From Cellvibrio japonicus Ueda107 (GTDB lineage Bacteria > Pseudomonadota > Gammaproteobacteria > Pseudomonadales > Cellvibrionaceae), in assembly GCF_000019225.1 (NCBI RefSeq), contig NC_010995.1, positions 3,480,501 through 3,544,500 of the forward strand: 64,000 nucleotides of DNA, read 5' to 3'. Both the position numbers and the translations under genes were made by a program. Below the pieces are notes generated by a model, which was not told the origin of the DNA, did no database searches, and saw only the letters and a program-made list of their open reading frames with translations. Shown here piece after piece: positions 25,833 to 34,205 of the stretch; the first letter of the stretch is position 1; every line of letters starts with the position of its first letter.

Positions 25833-27106
25833 CACTGCTGTCCCATAGTTCTACTCATAAGGCGAGCCTCATTTGAGGCTCGCTTTTTTTATGATTCGGC
25901 GGGTCCGGTATCAGGATGCTTTTTAGACTCCTACGCTCAAACAAATTTAACTGAATTACCCTCATGATCCGTTGAACTGTCCATCCCGCTTTAGTGCTGT
26001 GACGCGAAAATGCCAACAATAGATACGTAATCATGGCAATCCAAATTTGTGTTAACACCGCATTTCTTGAAGTGCCCACAAACGCTTTGATCTTCAGGTT
26101 TTGTTTGATCGCTTTGAAGAACAACTCCACCTGCCAGCGATCCTTATAAATCGCTGCAATTGTGGCCGCCGCCAGCTGAAAGTTGTTGGTGAGAAACTCA
26201 TAGAATTTGCCGGTTGTTGCGTCACGATAGCCAATTCGACGCAACTTCGGTGCGCCGCGTTTGATCGCATGAGCGCTGGATAATTGAATGACCTGATCAC
26301 TGATAATACCTTTGCTGCTGTCGGCATAGCGACGTTCTTCCACGCGATAGACGGCTTTGGCGCGCAAGCGGGTTACAAAGAAAACTCCTTTATCTGTCAA
26401 TAACTTAAACCAGCGGTAATCCACGTAGCCTTTATCAAACGCAACGATGCTGCCTTTGGGAAAATCAAATTTTCGTCCCTCAATCATGTCGTTTTCCTGG
26501 CCATCACTGAGTGCGACAAACTCCGGCACTTGGGTGCCATGATTCAGGCCAACACTTAATTTTACATTTGCTGTGTCATCTCGATGCGCCGCCCAGGGAA
26601 ATACCGACAGCGATAAATCAATCGCGCTGGCATCAAGGGAGTACAGCGGATTTTTAAACTGGAATTTGTGTTTGCCCTGCATGGATTTACAGCGGTGAAG
26701 CAGACGAGCAAATACGTGTTTGTAGAGTTCGGCGGGCTGTACTTCGTTGATTCGTGCCAACGTTGAACGGGCTATTGGCTTGGCACCGAGATGATAAAGT
26801 TTATGCTGCTGTGCTTCGAGATTGGATTGAATATCACGCAAGCTTTGGCGGCCAGAGAGCTGCGACATGGCCATGCCGACAAATTGATCCCAGCGGGTGG
26901 CCGAGCGCAATTTTTGGCCGACATGATGCTTTTTAGCTTCCGCTTCAAATTCATGTCTCGATAAAGGTTTGAGTAGTTGATGAAATGCGGTGTTAGAATG
27001 TGACAAAGCCTGTTTTCCTTTGTTTTACCAATGTTTGGTCGCACTTACATTGTATCAACTTGGAAAACAGGCTTTTCTTTTATCTACAAACTATGGGACA
27101 GCAGTG
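25833..27106 (-). mobile_element. IS4-family insertion sequence, complete
   Basis: 1274 bp bounded by perfect 18-bp inverted repeats: CACTGCTGTCCCATAGTT at 25833-25850 and its exact complement at 27089-27106. The flanks carry a 10-bp direct repeat, within the usual range for IS4-family elements. It contains one intact leftward transposase gene. Perfect ends, duplications and an uninterrupted gene suggest a recent, still functional insertion. Confidence 0.95.
25855..27006 (-). CDS. IS4-family transposase
   Basis: 383 residues. A DDE transposase of the IS4 family: an N-terminal DUF4372-like helical region (FHQLLKPLSRHEFEAEAKKHHVG), YSLDASAIDLSLS with the first catalytic Asp, FDKGYVDYRWFKLL with the second, and the Y-(2)-R-(3)-E-type signature IYKDRWQVELFFKAIKQNLKIK carrying the catalytic Glu. 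It lies entirely within the perfect inverted repeats and no frameshift is visible. Confidence 0.95.
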   Translation of the reverse strand: MSHSNTAFHQLLKPLSRHEFEAEAKKHHVGQKLRSATRWDQFVGMAMSQLSGRQSLRDIQSNLEAQQHKLYHLGAKPIARSTLARINEVQPAELYKHVFARLLHRCKSMQGKHKFQFKNPLYSLDASAIDLSLSVFPWAAHRDDTANVKLSVGLNHGTQVPEFVALSDGQENDMIEGRKFDFPKGSIVAFDKGYVDYRWFKLLTDKGVFFVTRLRAKAVYRVEERRYADSSKGIISDQVIQLSSAHAIKRGAPKLRRIGYRDATTGKFYEFLTNNFQLAAATIAAIYKDRWQVELFFKAIKQNLKIKAFVGTSRNAVLTQIWIAMITYLLLAFSRHSTKAGWTVQRIMRVIQLNLFERRSLKSILIPDPPNHKKSEPQMRLAL

Positions 27107-27116
27107 CCGCTAATGC
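27107..27116. repeat. IS target-site duplication, right copy
   Basis: CCGCTAATGC, identical to the copy at 25823-25832, directly after the right inverted repeat. Confidence 0.9.
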
Positions 27117-27152
27117 GGTGCTTTTTCGTATTTCCCATCAATGTTTAACCGA

Positions 27153-28181
27153 TTATTGCGCCTTGGCAGGTTTCAGCGGCAAATAAAACTGCTGTGCCAC
27201 AAAGCGTAATCCCGTACCGGCAAAGTCGCGGTATTTTTGATTTTTTCCAGCGGCATAGAGCACGCCACCATTCGCCAGCAATGCCTGGGCCTCGGCAATA
27301 TCATCGGGCACGGCGCCAGACAATTCCAGATTCACATCAGACAGTTTGGTAATACGCGATGTACCATTGAGCACTAGCTGGTCATAACTAAAGCAAGGAG
27401 TTGTGATACACATAATCCCGTTGTTATTAACAGCGTAAAAGGTTTCAGTAGCGGATACCTGGGTCGCAGAGCGGTAGGCATCTTTCGCTACGAATATACC
27501 AAGACGCCCAACGTGATCATCGTTTTTAGGCAATATTGCACCGATTAGCAACAATGGCGTCCTGTTGTTGAAAGAGTGTGCCGTTGCAGCAAGGGGACCG
27601 CCACCATAAGTTACCGATGCGACATAACACTCTTCTTGCAAACTGCCATCTGCACAGCGTGTTAACTTCTGGTTAACCAATTTCACAAAATAACCACCGC
27701 AGAGCGGTGCAGCGCATTTACGATAATCGGGACGGGCGCTAAATACCTCTGAGCGTATCACCCTGGCGGCAAACACATACTCGATCAGCGGGCCATCAAA
27801 AGCGCGTGAATCGACATATCCTGTCGCTTTAATGTCATCACCGACAAAGGTAAAGGCAATATCGCGCACAACACCACCACTATCGTCGTCGGGGTCTGTC
27901 GGCAATTGGAAATACACATCCGGACTGGTTGTCACGCTGGATGAAGGAAAAAGAATCCGATCACCTGCAGCGGAGATCTGCGCCACAAAATTACCGCTTA
28001 GTCGAGCGGTTGTAGGTGCACAAGGATTTACCCGGCACCACGCCGGTGTCACCACAACCCGCCCCTCCACGACGGCAAATGAATAGGTATTGGATTGTGC
28101 AAAGGCACCTGGGCTTATCACGACCAGGCATAACCCTATACAACCCACAATACACTTAACAGTTTGAATGACGATGTTCAT
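27153..28181 (-). CDS. Exported Cys-containing protein of unknown function, DUF6748-like
   Basis: 342 residues from the ATG at 28179-28181, supported by a GGGAG ribosome-binding site and a signal peptide (CIVGCIGLCLVVISPGAFA) that only works from this start. The mature protein has paired cysteines in WCRVNPCAP, KCAAPLCGGYFV and GIMCITTPCFSY. The last two contexts, with C-x-x-P-x-CGG and the later LNGTSRITKLSDVNL, remind me of the DUF6748 family seen in myxobacteria. No enzymatic function can be assigned. It is probably periplasmic or outer-surface, with disulfides. The gene is convergent with the PEP-CTERM gene across the IS. Confidence 0.55.
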   Translation of the reverse strand: MNIVIQTVKCIVGCIGLCLVVISPGAFAQSNTYSFAVVEGRVVVTPAWCRVNPCAPTTARLSGNFVAQISAAGDRILFPSSSVTTSPDVYFQLPTDPDDDSGGVVRDIAFTFVGDDIKATGYVDSRAFDGPLIEYVFAARVIRSEVFSARPDYRKCAAPLCGGYFVKLVNQKLTRCADGSLQEECYVASVTYGGGPLAATAHSFNNRTPLLLIGAILPKNDDHVGRLGIFVAKDAYRSATQVSATETFYAVNNNGIMCITTPCFSYDQLVLNGTSRITKLSDVNLELSGAVPDDIAEAQALLANGGVLYAAGKNQKYRDFAGTGLRFVAQQFYLPLKPAKAQ

Positions 28182-28602
28182 TTTACGACTCCCGGTAAAT
28201 GAGTTAGTAACAATTACACCTTGGCAGCCATACATCCTGACCCGCCGACAAGGTTCGGCCTATGAGAGTAAACCGATGGACCCAATATAAGATCAACAAA
28301 GTGACATCCTCTTTTATAGTTTTACTCCCTGTATGCCACAAAAATCCTAACACTTGAAAATGTCCTATTTTGTTAAAGAGTGTTGCATTTTTTATAACGA
28401 GTATTTAGCGACAAAAATAATTTTTTACTGATATAAAAAATTCAACAAACACTATGATTTTGTGATCCACTTACCAAAGCCAGGTCAATAACTTCACAAT
28501 TTGCCCAGCCATCATCAAGCATTAAGCCAGGATTAAGAAAAACCCTGCGTAAACTGGCAACAGCGTTCGGTAATAACGGCCACTTGGCCTGGGAGAAAGA
28601 CC
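28182..28602. other. AT-rich divergent intergenic region
   Basis: 421 bp between two diverging genes, clearly richer in A and T than the coding regions around it (especially 28300-28460). I see no gene, no convincing RNA and no clear operator. It should hold promoters for both neighbours. Confidence 0.5.
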
Positions 28603-29154
28603 ATGAACAAATCCATGATGATCGGCACTGTATTAGGTATAGGTATTGCCACTACCGGTGGCGCTATTGCAGGTTATCAGTATTTAAAAGAGCCTGATTT
28701 CGCAGAAGTCGTCAATAGCCAGCCCATGACCAAGGATATCAAGGTGCCGCGCGAGGAATGTCGCGACGTCACCGTCACCCAACAAAATCCGGTGCAAGAT
28801 AAAAACCGCATTACTGGCAAGGTAATCGGTGCCACTATCGGTGGTGTATTAGGCCACCAGGTGGGTGGCGGTAATGGTAAAAAAGCAGCAACGGTAGCAG
28901 GCGCCATAGCAGGTGGTTATGCCGGTGATCGCGTACAGGACAATATGCAGAAAAAGGACACTTACACCACAACGGAAAAACGTTGCTCCACGGTGTATGA
29001 CACCCGGGAAGAAATTACCGGCTATCGGGTTACCTATCGCTTGAATGGCAAAGAGTCTGTGATCGAATTGCCCCAGGATCCCGGTCAGCGTATTCCGGTG
29101 CAAAATGGTCAATTAGTGCTTTCTCCACAGGATACTCATACCCAGATCCGTTAA
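28603..29154 (+). CDS. Glycine-zipper 2TM envelope protein
   Basis: 183 residues; GGGAGA ribosome-binding site. The N-terminal hydrophobic segment is a membrane anchor or signal. The core has two glycine-zipper helices: GKVIGATIGGVLGHQVGGGNGKK and ATVAGAIAGGYAGDRVQ, as in the Rickettsia 17-kDa antigen / SlyB / UmoD-like family, followed by a beta-rich C-terminal part (GYRVTYRLNGKE, LPQDPGQRIPV). These proteins sit in the outer membrane or periplasm and contribute to envelope integrity. No lipobox Cys is visible. The next gene starts 17 bp later, with its ribosome-binding site in the gap. Confidence 0.85.
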   Translation: MNKSMMIGTVLGIGIATTGGAIAGYQYLKEPDFAEVVNSQPMTKDIKVPREECRDVTVTQQNPVQDKNRITGKVIGATIGGVLGHQVGGGNGKKAATVAGAIAGGYAGDRVQDNMQKKDTYTTTEKRCSTVYDTREEITGYRVTYRLNGKESVIELPQDPGQRIPVQNGQLVLSPQDTHTQIR

Positions 29155-29170
29155 TGATTGGGAGGAAATT

Positions 29171-29701
29171 ATGTTGCATAAGGTCATTATCGGTTGCACA
29201 TTGGCAAGCCTGCTGGCTGCTTGCAGCCCTGAACCGGATTCGTCAACAACCACAGCATCCACTAGCAGCAGTGCTGTATCCCAAGCACTTGAGCCGGCGG
29301 CGGCTTCATTCCCGGAACCAGCCAAGCCGGCAGAAACCGCTAAACCCGACAGTCCTTTGCTGAATACCTATTGGAAGCTTACCGAGCTTCAAGGGGAGGT
29401 CGTTAGCGTTACCGAAGGCAGGCGTGAACCACACCTGGTATTGCACGAAGAAAGCCAGCGCCTGGCCGGTTCCGATGGATGCAACAACATCATGGGCAGC
29501 TATAGCTTAAAGGATAATCAACTTAATTTTGGCCAGATGGCCAGCACCAAGATGGCGTGCCCTGAAGGCGGAGAACAAGCTGATAAATTTGGCCGCATCC
29601 TGCAGGATGTCACCCACTTTAACATCCATGGCGATACGCTGGAACTGCGCAACCCTGCGGATGAATTGTTGGCGGCCTTCACAGCGGTGGCACTGCACTA
29701 A
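29171..29701 (+). CDS. META/HslJ-domain lipoprotein
   Basis: 176 residues preceded by GGGAGGAAATT. A lipobox LLAAC places the lipidated Cys at about residue 18, followed by a Ser/Thr/Pro/Ala-rich linker. A META domain follows (residues about 65-176): YWKLTELQG start, GSDGCNNIMGSYSL and a late TLELRNPADELLAAF. META/HslJ proteins are outer-membrane-associated lipoproteins of unclear function, linked to stress and novobiocin resistance in Escherichia coli. It is in an operon with the glycine-zipper gene. Confidence 0.9.
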   Translation: MLHKVIIGCTLASLLAACSPEPDSSTTTASTSSSAVSQALEPAAASFPEPAKPAETAKPDSPLLNTYWKLTELQGEVVSVTEGRREPHLVLHEESQRLAGSDGCNNIMGSYSLKDNQLNFGQMASTKMACPEGGEQADKFGRILQDVTHFNIHGDTLELRNPADELLAAFTAVALH

Positions 29702-29710
29702 CACGAACCA

Positions 29711-29746
29711 GCATAAAAAAATCCCCGCTTGGGGATTTTTTTATGC
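29711..29746. terminator. Bidirectional terminator
   Basis: GCATAAAAAAATCCCC / GGGGATTTTTTTATGC with a GCTT loop; a very strong stem between the META gene and the convergent AraC-type gene. Confidence 0.92.
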
Positions 29747-29781
29747 GCCAGCCGTGCAACATTTTGTGTATCTCACAAAGT

Positions 29782-30933
29782 TTAGCTGTGCTGATACTGA
29801 TCGTCGCCCAAACCCCGTTGACGAAACTCAGTCGGGGTCATTCCCACCATACGCTTGAAAAAACGGTGAAATGCCGAGGGGCTGTTAAACCCGGATTTAT
29901 AAATAATTTCCAGGATGGTTTCATCTTTCAATTCCGGTAAAAGCAGGAGGCGTTTAGCTTCTTCCACACGATATCGATTGATAAATTCAAAAAAATTACT
30001 CTGGTAATGTATTTTTAAAATTGCCGACACATCGCGCGGCTTCAAACCAATCTGCTCGGCAAAACGCTCCAGGTTGAGGTTGGGTTCCAGGAAAAGTTTG
30101 TCCTGGTGAACGGCTTTTTCAATAATGTCGACCTTGCTATCCATTTTGGCAGGCTGCACAGGCCTGGCAACAGTTACCACCTGCAAGTCCAATAACTGGC
30201 GGGTATTGATCAAACCAAAAATAAACAGTGTGTTTACCAAAATGGCGGTGAGGTAATTATCCATGATACCCAGGGTATCGCTGACAGATGCACTCACAAA
30301 ACCTTCCAGCAAATACGCAATCAACGACCAGCACCAATGCAGGCAAAAACCGGCCAGTACCGCATCCGCCAGCTTGAGTTCCGACTCGGCAATAGAAGAG
30401 TAAAGATCGCGCATTTGCTGGCGCAAGCGGAATTCCGCAATACCGCTGGCGATGATGTAGAGTACCGGGGAAATTTTGACCAATGCCCAAACAATTGCCA
30501 CAACCAGCTTTTCCGCGCCTTCCAGATGGGTCGTAGGCTGCCACTCCAGGCTGTCAATGCCAAAGCTAACCAACAGCAACACCGCCAACAAGGCCGGAAT
30601 CAAATGCACCAGGTTTATCCAGCGCAACAACCTGACACTTTGTGAAAGTGAACGCAGATAGAAATACAGTAATGGCCCCTGCAACAGCAGGCAGGCTGCC
30701 AACAGGCTGACAACCCAGGGGGTTTGGTTAATGGCGATAGTTTTAAGCTCGCCATTCCAGACAATCAGGGTGCTGGTTAGCACCAGGGCAATCAATATAA
30801 AAAAAAACGAGAGTAAACGGCGCGGCTGCAAGTGTTTGGCGGGCAGTACATTCAACAGCACTGCCAACACCAAACACTCCACAGCCGTTAACGCCAACAC
30901 CAGATCATGCAAGTTAAGAAAATTGGTTTTCAT
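29782..30933 (-). CDS. AraC-family regulator with membrane N-terminus
   Basis: 383 residues. The N-terminal 235 or so residues form several hydrophobic segments (LVLALTAVECLVLAVLL, LLSFFFILIALVLTSTLIV, WVVSLLAACLLLQGPLLYFYL and others), making a polytopic membrane sensor. The C-terminal 110 residues are an AraC-type double helix-turn-helix: LKPRDVSAILK in the first, FEFINRYRVEEAKRLL and the family signature ILEIIYKSGFNSPSAFHRFFKRMVGMTPTEFR in the second. The signal is unknown. Placed next to secreted hydrolase genes, it may regulate them, but that is only positional. A small lipoprotein gene precedes it by 40 bp in the same direction. Confidence 0.9.
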   Translation of the reverse strand: MKTNFLNLHDLVLALTAVECLVLAVLLNVLPAKHLQPRRLLSFFFILIALVLTSTLIVWNGELKTIAINQTPWVVSLLAACLLLQGPLLYFYLRSLSQSVRLLRWINLVHLIPALLAVLLLVSFGIDSLEWQPTTHLEGAEKLVVAIVWALVKISPVLYIIASGIAEFRLRQQMRDLYSSIAESELKLADAVLAGFCLHWCWSLIAYLLEGFVSASVSDTLGIMDNYLTAILVNTLFIFGLINTRQLLDLQVVTVARPVQPAKMDSKVDIIEKAVHQDKLFLEPNLNLERFAEQIGLKPRDVSAILKIHYQSNFFEFINRYRVEEAKRLLLLPELKDETILEIIYKSGFNSPSAFHRFFKRMVGMTPTEFRQRGLGDDQYQHS

Positions 30934-30972
30934 TATTCTTCTCGTGACAACACCAGAACCCCTGGTGCGATC

Positions 30973-31155
30973 TTATTTGAAAATGCAATGCTTGGCGAAA
31001 TCGGCAGCTTCATTCGCCGTCAAATCGCCTTTGGGCTTGTCTTTGATCGATTCACACCACTCAGGACTGCCAACCTTGGGTGTACAAGCGACCAACAGTT
31101 GCACAGCCATTACCAATACCAGGGATTTGAACAGGGAAGAAAATGAAATAGACAT
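30973..31155 (-). CDS. DUF3012 small lipoprotein
   Basis: 60 residues from the ATG at 31153-31155, chosen over one 12 bases upstream because TGGAG lies 7 bases before it. Lipoprotein signal with lipobox LLVAC, then the DUF3012 pattern: PKVGSPEWCESIKDKPKGDLTANEAADFAKHCIF. The family is a group of very short lipoproteins with two conserved Cys and unknown function. It is short enough to be missed by many gene finders. Confidence 0.85.
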   Translation of the reverse strand: MSISFSSLFKSLVLVMAVQLLVACTPKVGSPEWCESIKDKPKGDLTANEAADFAKHCIFK

Positions 31156-31282
31156 AACCAACTCCATTGATGAAAGGAAACAACAGAGAGATTATACAAA
31201 ACAGAAGCCGAACACAGGGTGAATCCGGTAAAAAAGCAGATAAGTGGCACCGGCTTGTTACTCCCGGTGCCAAAACAAGTGT

Positions 31283-31309
31283 AGAAACCGGAGTATTCCC
31301 CCGGTTTCT
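31283..31309 (-). terminator. Possible terminator after the chitinase gene
   Basis: AGAAACCGG / CCGGTTTCT perfect 9-bp stem 11 bases beyond the chitinase stop. No strong T-run on the leftward strand, so activity is uncertain. Confidence 0.5.
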
Positions 31310-31319
31310 ATTGGATCAA

Positions 31320-32933
31320 TCAGGGAAGGCTTTTGAGATGGTTCCCCACAGGGATAGAAAAAATACGCCCATCATTAACGTCCCAATTAATAGACCAGGT
31401 CATTACCCCACGGAAATCCGGGTAAGCATTGGTGGGCTGAACACTGCCGCAACCGGTGCGCAATACCAGGCAATTCACCGCATTGTTGATATTTGCCGTA
31501 GTCGCCTGACCCGAATTGGCAGCACGCGGACCTGATGGCAGGCCCAGGGCAACCTGGTCAGGACGCAAACCCTGGAAGAAACCGGCCGTGCCATTCGCCA
31601 GGGGGAAGCCTTCAATCAACATGCGTGCAGATGCGACCATCATATCAACAGTACCTGCCGCATAGGCCTGGCCGCTGTAAGGCGTTGCTAATCCACCGTT
31701 GTTGTACAGCTGCACATGCAATAAATCCAACTCATTGCGCAACTGGTCAATCATCGGCAAATAAGCCCCCCAGATACCGGTGTAAGCCACGTATCCACCC
31801 TGGACATAGGGGTGTTCAGGCGCCATGGACACATAGAGGTCGGGGAACATGGCATGCAATTGCTTAATCGCGGATACCATGTTCTGGATAACAGGTGCAC
31901 CATGTAAAACCCCTGCCCCGCTTTCCAGGTCGATATCCACACCATCGAAACCATATTCATTGATAATCGCTGCCGTGCTGTTAACAAAGTTGGCTAAATT
32001 GGTGGAGTTATTCAGCGTTACCGTGCCTTTTTCACCCCCATAGGACAGCACCACATTTTTGCCCTGGGCGCGCTTGGCGGCTACATCCGCAATAAACTGC
32101 GCCTTGTTCAAACCGGGATCAAGACGGAATTCCACATTGCCGTTACCTGCGTCATCAACGAAGGCAATCACAATCACATCCCAGGCCGGATCAACATCGG
32201 CAACCCTCAGCAGGCCACTGCCATTGTCAAAGTTATGCCAATAACCCACCAGGGCATGTTTTGGCAGAGACGCAGCATCACCCGGTACACGCGCATTACC
32301 GGTAGAAGAGCTGCTGGACGAGCTGGAGGATGAGAGAACGGAGCTGGATGAAGACGAGCTCACAATCGAGCTAACCACACTGGATGAGGCAACGGATGAA
32401 CTGGTAGTACAACTCCGCACTAACTCCCAGGCCATTTGCCAATGGGCACCGGTACCAGGCGCATAAGCCCAGGCGGCAGAAGAACTGCACCAGCCTGCGA
32501 CGGTACAGCGATACTCACTCCCGGCATTGGTTACCAGTTGTCCCAAACTATAGGCGGTACCCGCCACATATTGGGGGGAAGTACAGTTGCCTCCGGTAAT
32601 ACTGGACACCACCGATGAGCTGGCGATTGAAGAACTCGAAGGAACAGAACTGGATACCAGGCTGCTCGATTGGGAAGAAACTGACGAGGAACTCACGCCA
32701 TCACAAGTCCCCAACAGGGTCCACTCTTGCCACTGGCCGGAATAGCTGGCTGGGCTATTCCCCTGGGACCACCAGTTGGCCTTATAGGCCTTACCGGCTT
32801 CCTGCACCTGGGTTCCCCCGCTATAGGCAGCTGACGCATTCCATACCGGTAGCCCAGTGCAATCTACAGCGAATACCTTGGTTGATAACAAACTTACCCC
32901 GAGCAGCGCCAGGGTTAGAAACGACGCCTTCAT
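31320..32933 (-). CDS. Secreted GH18 chitinase with CBM5/12 and CBM73-like domains
   Basis: 537 residues from the ATG at 32931-32933, which has a GGGGGA ribosome-binding site and a signal peptide ending STKVFA. Domains: CBM5/12 chitin-binding domain (about 24-78, WNASAAYSGGTQV, WWSQGNSP); serine linker; a second small aromatic domain resembling CBM73 (about 118-180, WCSSSAAWAYAPG); serine linker; GH18 catalytic barrel (about 220-537) with the SYGGEKG strand, and FDGVDIDLE giving Asp330, Asp333, Asp335 and acid Glu337. Substrate-assisted hydrolysis of chitin is expected. Two palindromes lie 166 and 289 bp upstream. Confidence 0.93.
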   Translation of the reverse strand: MKASFLTLALLGVSLLSTKVFAVDCTGLPVWNASAAYSGGTQVQEAGKAYKANWWSQGNSPASYSGQWQEWTLLGTCDGVSSSSVSSQSSSLVSSSVPSSSSIASSSVVSSITGGNCTSPQYVAGTAYSLGQLVTNAGSEYRCTVAGWCSSSAAWAYAPGTGAHWQMAWELVRSCTTSSSVASSSVVSSIVSSSSSSSVLSSSSSSSSSSTGNARVPGDAASLPKHALVGYWHNFDNGSGLLRVADVDPAWDVIVIAFVDDAGNGNVEFRLDPGLNKAQFIADVAAKRAQGKNVVLSYGGEKGTVTLNNSTNLANFVNSTAAIINEYGFDGVDIDLESGAGVLHGAPVIQNMVSAIKQLHAMFPDLYVSMAPEHPYVQGGYVAYTGIWGAYLPMIDQLRNELDLLHVQLYNNGGLATPYSGQAYAAGTVDMMVASARMLIEGFPLANGTAGFFQGLRPDQVALGLPSGPRAANSGQATTANINNAVNCLVLRTGCGSVQPTNAYPDFRGVMTWSINWDVNDGRIFSIPVGNHLKSLP

Positions 32934-33098
32934 AAATCCCCCTGTGATCTTGTTGTAAACAGTCGATACATGCCCCGCCCCACACCGAATGCGCGCGACG
33001 GAACCACGAGGAGAGAAGTGCACATCCTATACACCCACCCGGATACCTTGCTCAGGAAAGACATTGACCATCTGCACAGCAGCCAATGGAAGACACAA

Positions 33099-33114
33099 TT
33101 GACAACATTGTCAA
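33099..33114. promoter_or_regulatory. Operator-like palindrome 1 upstream of the chitinase gene
   Basis: TTGACAACATTGTCAA: 7-bp arms TTGACAA / TTGTCAA around a CA centre. LacI-family operator shape. Confidence 0.5.
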
Positions 33115-33221
33115 AAATGACTGGTAACGGCTCTTTTTTATAAACGACCTGGCCGGCAGGCTGGTCTGTTATTTGGCACTTAGTCCGTTGATTTTTGTTA
33201 AGGCAGCAAAATCACCCCAAA

Positions 33222-33235
33222 TGTCAACGTTGTCA
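33222..33235. promoter_or_regulatory. Operator-like palindrome 2 upstream of the chitinase gene
   Basis: TGTCAACGTTGTCA: CG-centred, one arm mismatch (TGTCAAC against TGACAAC). Similar to the other sites in this window; 108 bp centre-to-centre from site 1 region and possibly a looping partner. Confidence 0.4.
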
Positions 33236-33307
33236 GATATACCATGAGTGTGCGCAAATAACAATCGCGCACCGCAGGGAATGTGATAGGGATAATGGCA
33301 AGATTAA

Positions 33308-34057
33308 TCAGGCAGGAGCGACCTGGCGCTGGCGCACCGCTTCAAACAGGCAGACACCGGTGGCGACCGATACATTCAGGCTACTCACACTACCCGCCAT
33401 GGGAATATGCATCAATTGATCGCAGGTTTCCTGGGTCAGGCGCCGCAGGCCATCGCCTTCAGCCCCCATCAGGATGGCAATAGGCCCGGTCAGGCGAGTC
33501 TGGTAGAGCGATTGGCTCGCCTCACCGGCGGCACCAAATAACCAGATGCCCTTTTCCTGCAGTTTTTTCAGGGTGCGCGCCAGGTTGGTCACGGGAATAA
33601 AGGGCAACACCTCGGCCGCGCCACAAGCTACCTTGCGCGCAACCGGGGTCAGGCCGGCAGATTTATCCTTGGGGGCGATGACGGCATGCACACCTGCCGC
33701 TTCCGCCGAACGCATACAGGCACCCAGGTTGTGCGGGTCTGTCACACCGTCCAGCACCAGCAAAAACGGTGGTTCATCCAGTGTCTCCAGCAGGGAGAAC
33801 AGATAGGCTTCATCGTAGGTTTCACCCGGGGTACAGCGCGCGACAACCCCCTGGTGGTTTTCCTCACTGACCATATCATCCAGCTTATTGCGACTCACCA
33901 GGTTGCAGTGGATCTGGTTCAGCTCAGCAGCATGGGCGATCTTTTGCAGGCGCTGGTCCTGACGCCCCTGCAGCACATAAATTTCCAGCACCCGTTGCGG
34001 CGCGCTTTTTAACAGCGCCTGCACCGCGTGCAGGCCATATACCAGTTCGTATTTCAA
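33308..34057 (-). CDS. rlmB: 23S rRNA (guanosine-2'-O-)-methyltransferase RlmB
   Basis: 249 residues, standard for RlmB, which methylates G2251 in the peptidyl-transferase P loop. The start is TTG at 34055-34057: a stop lies only three codons upstream and the conserved YELVYGLHAVQALL begins right there. The N-terminal substrate-binding domain is followed by a SPOUT/trefoil-knot domain: VLDGVTDPHNLGACMRSAEAAGVHAV, ARKVACGAAEVLPF, IAILMGAEGDGL and IPMAGSVSSLNVSVATGVCLFE. rnr lies 148 bp upstream, the common rnr-rlmB pair. rpsF would be expected next but is displaced. Confidence 0.96.
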   Translation of the reverse strand: MKYELVYGLHAVQALLKSAPQRVLEIYVLQGRQDQRLQKIAHAAELNQIHCNLVSRNKLDDMVSEENHQGVVARCTPGETYDEAYLFSLLETLDEPPFLLVLDGVTDPHNLGACMRSAEAAGVHAVIAPKDKSAGLTPVARKVACGAAEVLPFIPVTNLARTLKKLQEKGIWLFGAAGEASQSLYQTRLTGPIAILMGAEGDGLRRLTQETCDQLMHIPMAGSVSSLNVSVATGVCLFEAVRQRQVAPA

Positions 34058-34205
34058 TCGTCTTTACTCGTACAGGAGCACAGCCAGAATCCGCTAGCGC
34101 TCGGATATTCGCGTCTCGCGCTCGCGCCATACGCGGCCACTGACACGGTAGATTTCTGTTTGCAAATCGGCAGCAGGCTGGAATTCCTCACTGGTCAGCC
34201 AGCGA

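Larger units (their letters stand above)
25813..27126 (+). terminator. Former terminator of the PEP-CTERM gene, split by an IS element
   Basis: The left arm AAAAAAAGCACCGC (25813-25826) and the right arm GCGGTGCTTTTT (27115-27126) are complementary and would form a classic stem with TAAT loop if the element and one copy of its 10-bp target duplication were removed. The element landed in the stem-loop itself. Confidence 0.75.
32934..33307. other. Intergenic region upstream of the chitinase gene
   Basis: 374 bp between the chitinase start and the end of rlmB. It holds two imperfect operator-like palindromes (33099-33114 and 33222-33235) and the chitinase promoter. No gene is seen. Confidence 0.6.

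Noticed and set aside
33195..33483. Small + strand frames in and beside the rlmB/chitinase gap
   Set aside because: They overlap the conserved rlmB C-terminus or the operator region, without ribosome-binding sites.
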